Below are positions 5,864-8,148 of a stretch of 8,148 bases of DNA, one piece after another. The stretch's first letter is position 1. The number at the start of each line of letters is the position of its first letter. The position numbers and the translations under genes are program-made. The stretch is from Actinomycetes bacterium (lineage in GTDB: Bacteria > Actinomycetota > Humimicrobiia > Humimicrobiales > Humimicrobiaceae), in assembly GCA_030603375.1 (NCBI GenBank), contig JAUVXY010000062.1:1-8148 (forward strand), read 5' to 3'. Under the pieces are notes generated by a model. The model was given only the letters and a program-made list of their open reading frames with translations, was not told where the DNA came from and made no database searches.

Positions 5864-6002
5864 TTAATCTTGATGAAAAACTTCTTCCATCTCAGCCCAC
5901 CACTCCCCTTCTTTTCTTGTTTCTAAAGGTATTTGCATGTATATTTTTGTACTCATTTAATTTTTCTGGATTTATTTTAATTACTGATCCAAATCTTTTC
6001 AT
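5864..6002 (-). pseudogene. rhaM: L-rhamnose mutarotase with internal deletion and frameshift
   Basis: The ATG at 6002 has GGAGG (6013-6009) 6 bases upstream. The first 24 codons read MKRFGSVIKINPEKLNEYKN then IHAN, the N terminus of the RhaM family (small ferredoxin-like fold that interconverts L-rhamnose anomers). The frame then runs into a foreign tail and stops at a TGA ending at 5892. In the +1 frame, from about 5935 to a TAA at 5866-5864, the DNA encodes IPLETRKEGEWWAEMEEVF then HQD, the RhaM C terminus. The family is about 104 residues long, so roughly 55 to 60 codons are missing between HAN and IPLET. The join lies in GCAAATACC. Active-site residues of the middle are gone, so it cannot be functional. 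It follows the sugar permease gene by about 40 bases. Confidence 0.85.
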
Positions 6003-6041
6003 CAAATACCTCCATATGGTAAACTAAAAATTATTTTTTTA

Positions 6042-6917
6042 TTACCCTTTAACAGCACCCAATGTTAAGCCTTTGACTAAATTACGCTGAACCAATATTA
6101 CAAAAACAATTGCTGGTATTAACATGATTACAGACATTGCACACATTCCTCTCCAATCAGATACAAATTCTGCAGTAAAATCAAATAATCCAACAGGGAA
6201 AGTTTTCGACGCAGTTGTTCTTGTAATAACACTGGCTATGGCAAATTCATTCCATGTTGTAAGAAAAGCGAATATGCCGCTGGCAGCAAGTCCGGGCGTT
6301 ATTAAAGGCAAATTTACTCTTAAAAAAGCCCCCCATTTGGAACAACCGTCAATATATGCTGCTTCATTGAGATCCTTTGGTATCTCTCCAAAAAAACCAG
6401 CCATAAGCCACGCAGTAAATGGAATATTCATAGCAGTATAAGCAATAATTAATCCGTATATCTTATCTGACAATCCAGTTCTAGTAAATAAAACTATCAA
6501 TGGAAGGCTAAGTGCTATGCCTGGAACTGCTCTTGCCAGCATGAAACTTAAAAATATTCCATTCTTTCCCCTAAATTTAAAGTTGAAAAAAACAAAACCG
6601 GCGAAAGTTCCAAATACTAAGGCCAATATTGTACTGGAAAGCGAAGCTACGGTAGAATTCCTTGCATAATCTTTAAAAGGAACTGATTGTCCAAAATCAA
6701 ATCCTGATCTTGGCTCAGTAATCCCCAGTAAAAAACCATATGATCCAAGATCAACAGCAGAAGGAATCCATACAGCAGGTCTTGCATTTATTTCAACGCT
6801 TGGTCTGATAGATGATATAAATACCCATAAAGATGGGACGAAGAAAATTAATAATATTATAATTAATATTATAAGAGAAGCTAAATTTCTTGGTTTGCGA
6901 TATCTTTTTTTTATCAT
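6042..6917 (-). CDS. Carbohydrate ABC transporter permease (MalG/CUT1 type, MetI-like fold)
   Basis: A 291-residue inner-membrane protein with about six hydrophobic segments (near 12-34, 88-112, 120-145, 152-175, 205-230 and 255-277) and a large loop after the first. The cytoplasmic EAA loop, EAAYIDGCSKWGAFLRVNLP (185-204), is the docking site for the ATPase subunit. The C-terminal end VKGLTLGAVKG is typical of the MalG-side permease of CUT1 sugar importers. Such a protein needs a second permease, a binding protein and an ATPase, none of which is in the window. Upstream, where the MalF-type partner would be expected, the DNA changes to an unrelated transporter remnant on the other strand. No ribosome-binding site precedes ATG 6917; the frame is open back to a TAG about 50 bases upstream. 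The substrate may be rhamnose or a rhamnose-containing sugar, judging only from rhaM next door. The gene is intact but probably orphaned. Confidence 0.88.
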   Translation of the reverse strand: MIKKRYRKPRNLASLIILIIILLIFFVPSLWVFISSIRPSVEINARPAVWIPSAVDLGSYGFLLGITEPRSGFDFGQSVPFKDYARNSTVASLSSTILALVFGTFAGFVFFNFKFRGKNGIFLSFMLARAVPGIALSLPLIVLFTRTGLSDKIYGLIIAYTAMNIPFTAWLMAGFFGEIPKDLNEAAYIDGCSKWGAFLRVNLPLITPGLAASGIFAFLTTWNEFAIASVITRTTASKTFPVGLFDFTAEFVSDWRGMCAMSVIMLIPAIVFVILVQRNLVKGLTLGAVKG

Positions 6918-6961
6918 AAATTTTAAGTATTTTTTGCTTTTAATAAATTTCTAAAAAGATA

Positions 6962-7456
6962 GAAAGATTTGGACTGAGCGGGCCTAAGAATTACGGAATA
7001 CTTATGACCACAAATGTCGTACTGGTAGTAGTATTTACCATTTTTATCATATCTTTTACTTTAAGGATAAGGCCTATCATAAATATAAGCATAGCAGGTA
7101 TCCTGTACGCATTCGGTTTTGAAATGCTGTACCGGGCAGGCACTCTATATTTTTTTCTAATATCCACATTCCTGTGGACAATAGGTGAGATACTGTTCAC
7201 TTTAAATACCAGTGTGTTTGTGGCGAATAGTTCACCTATCTCGCATCTGGCAAGGTTCAATGCCATTGTCTTTTTTGTATCCCAATCCGGTTTTGCTCTT
7301 GTACCCCTTATAACAGGCTAGCTAATAGTCAGACTGGGAATAACAAATATCTGACCCATTATATTTTTACTGGCACTCCTGGCATCTCTTATAATGTTTG
7401 GACTATATTTCTTCGAAAGAAGGCTTCGCAAGAATAATGTATTAGAAAAATGGTAA
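6962..7456 (+). pseudogene. MFS transporter, C-terminal half only, with two in-frame stop codons
   Basis: One frame runs from about 6947 to TAA 7454-7456 and is broken by TAG at 7319-7321 and TGA at 7352-7354. Read through, it gives LSGPKNYGILMTTNVVLVV, then several hydrophobic segments including FLISTFLWTIGEILFTLNTS, then SPISHLARFNAIVF, then the last membrane segment PIIFLLALLASLIMFGLYFF and a basic tail. This matches the C-terminal six-helix half of a major facilitator superfamily drug/metabolite exporter (about 400 residues). The N-terminal half is missing, with no start signals; ATG 7004 lies inside the family sequence. Both stops fall where family members have sense codons, so this is decay rather than two genes. 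It lies head to head with the ABC permease. The base composition is richer in G+C than the left part of the window. Confidence 0.8.
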
Positions 7457-7499
7457 GATCTCCCTAACCTTTACTAGGCAGTTATCCGGGGTAAATATA

Positions 7500-7534
7500 C
7501 CGGCAGGAAATATCCTGTCCGGGCAATATTTTAT
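7500..7534 (+). terminator. Terminator-like hairpin after the MFS remnant
   Basis: CCGG-CAGGA (7500-7508) pairs with TCCTG-T-CCGG (7513-7522): nine pairs, one bulged T and an AATA loop. A modest T-rich stretch, TATTTTAT (7527-7534), follows. It sits 43 bases after the MFS stop and before the promoter of the next gene, as expected for a rho-independent terminator, though the T run is imperfect. Confidence 0.6.
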
Positions 7535-7545
7535 CCAGACAATTT

Positions 7546-7574
7546 TTGCCTAATAATCAATGCCGTTCTATAAT
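7546..7574 (+). promoter_or_regulatory. Promoter of the aldo/keto reductase gene
   Basis: TTGCCT (7546-7551), a 17-base spacer, then a perfect TATAAT (7569-7574). It is about 34 bases upstream of the start codon and directly after the terminator-like hairpin, so the reductase probably starts its own transcript. Confidence 0.7.
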
Positions 7575-7607
7575 CTTTATAAAGAATTTTTTACAGGGAG
7601 GATGGTC

Positions 7608-8148
7608 GTGGAAAAAAGGATATTGGGAAAAACCGGTGAGGAACTATCGATTATAGGTTTTGGGGGTAGTGTTATTATGAATGAGAGACCAGAGGATGCT
7701 GCAGATATAGTGTCCAGGGCAATTGACAGAGGTATAAATTATTTTGATGTGGCTCCTCTCTATGGAAATGCCCAGAATGTACTTGGCCCTGCCCTTGAAC
7801 CTTATAGAAAAGATTGCTTCCTCGCCTGCAAGACCCTTAAAAGAACGGGGGCCAATGCAGCTAATGACCTGGCCAGGTCATTGAAATTACTTAAGACTGA
7901 CCACTTTGACCTTTATCAGCTTCACGAAGTCTCGACTTTTGATGATGTGAAAAAAATAACCGGACCAGGCGGCGCACTGGAAACCCTGGTTGAGGCAAAG
8001 AAAAAAGGGATAGTCCGGTATCTGGGATTTTCAGCCCATACTGAGGAAGCAGCCCTGGCTCTAATGGATAATTTTAATTTTGACACAATACTTTTTCCTT
8101 TTAACTGGGCCTGCTGGTTAAAAGACGGTTTTGGACCCCGGGTCCTGG
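7608..8148 (+). CDS. Aldo/keto reductase, N-terminal part (3' truncated by window edge)
   Basis: The frame is open to the right edge: 180 codons of a protein that in this family is about 300 to 380 residues long. GTG 7608 is chosen because GGGAGG (7596-7601) lies 6 bases upstream; the in-frame ATG at 7602 touches the Shine-Dalgarno and is unlikely. The (beta/alpha)8 NAD(P)H-dependent oxidoreductase is recognised by RILGKTGEELSIIGFGG at the N terminus and by the catalytic tetrad Asp47 and Tyr52 (FDVAPLYG), Lys75 (CKTLKR) and His106 (YQLHEV). It continues with GIVRYLGFSAHT (134-145). The cytosolic enzyme would reduce aldehydes or ketones; its substrate cannot be read from the sequence. Some relatives carry a C-terminal 4Fe-4S domain, which would lie outside the window. 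It has its own promoter and looks intact as far as visible. Confidence 0.93.
   Translation, partial: MEKRILGKTGEELSIIGFGGSVIMNERPEDAADIVSRAIDRGINYFDVAPLYGNAQNVLGPALEPYRKDCFLACKTLKRTGANAANDLARSLKLLKTDHFDLYQLHEVSTFDDVKKITGPGGALETLVEAKKKGIVRYLGFSAHTEEAALALMDNFNFDTILFPFNWACWLKDGFGPRVL

Noticed and set aside
5845..6027. Plus-strand open frame of 60 codons
   Set aside because: Antisense to the rhaM remnant, which matches its family at both ends.
6124..6441. Plus-strand open frame of 105 codons
   Set aside because: It is entirely antisense to the intact sugar permease, which has the conserved EAA loop; no family resemblance in the plus frame.
6991..7266. Minus-strand open frame of 91 codons
   Set aside because: Antisense to the MFS remnant, whose plus frame carries recognisable membrane-transporter sequence.
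7602..7604. ATG as start of the aldo/keto reductase
   Set aside because: It touches the GGGAGG Shine-Dalgarno; the in-frame GTG at 7608 has a proper 6-base spacing.

Overview
This 8,148-base window is AT-rich bacterial DNA. The left two thirds is compact and gene-dense. The right third is full of truncated and broken genes. Genes of peptidoglycan/lysine and branched-chain amino acid synthesis, a Gram-positive-type LexA with palindromic CAAACATATGTTTG-like operators, and a CUT1 sugar permease suggest a low-GC, probably anaerobic bacterium (Clostridia-like or Atribacterota-like). The lineage is an inference; nothing here fixes the taxon.

Left part (1-2041, + strand): the 3' end of an LL-diaminopimelate aminotransferase gene (dapL), then a complete hflX GTPase gene. 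hflX converges on lexA with only 6 bases between the two stop codons.

SOS block (2048-5033): on the minus strand, ilvC (ketol-acid reductoisomerase) is followed by lexA, which has its own promoter overlapped by a LexA-type operator. Divergent from ilvC, on the plus strand, is a 95-residue single-pass membrane protein with a LysM-like tail. Its promoter carries two perfect palindromes of the same operator type, one between -35 and -10 and one at the expected transcription start. This looks like an SOS-controlled, YneA-like cell-division inhibitor, which makes it the most interesting system in the window. A complete dut (dUTPase) follows on the same strand.

Decayed region (5034-7456): a C-terminal PIN-domain (VapC-like) scrap; a 374-base stretch with a stem-loop and uncertain minus-strand coding remnants; then a minus-strand sugar-locus remnant. 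That remnant consists of an intact ABC sugar permease, an L-rhamnose mutarotase gene (rhaM) with an internal deletion and frameshift, and a uroporphyrinogen-decarboxylase-like gene cut to 85 codons. The permease abuts, head to head, a 5'-truncated MFS transporter remnant carrying two in-frame stop codons.

Right end (7457-8148): a terminator-like hairpin, a good sigma-A-type promoter, and the 5' part of an aldo/keto reductase gene that runs off the window. From about 6,960 onward the DNA is visibly richer in G+C than the rest, suggesting a junction between segments of different origin.
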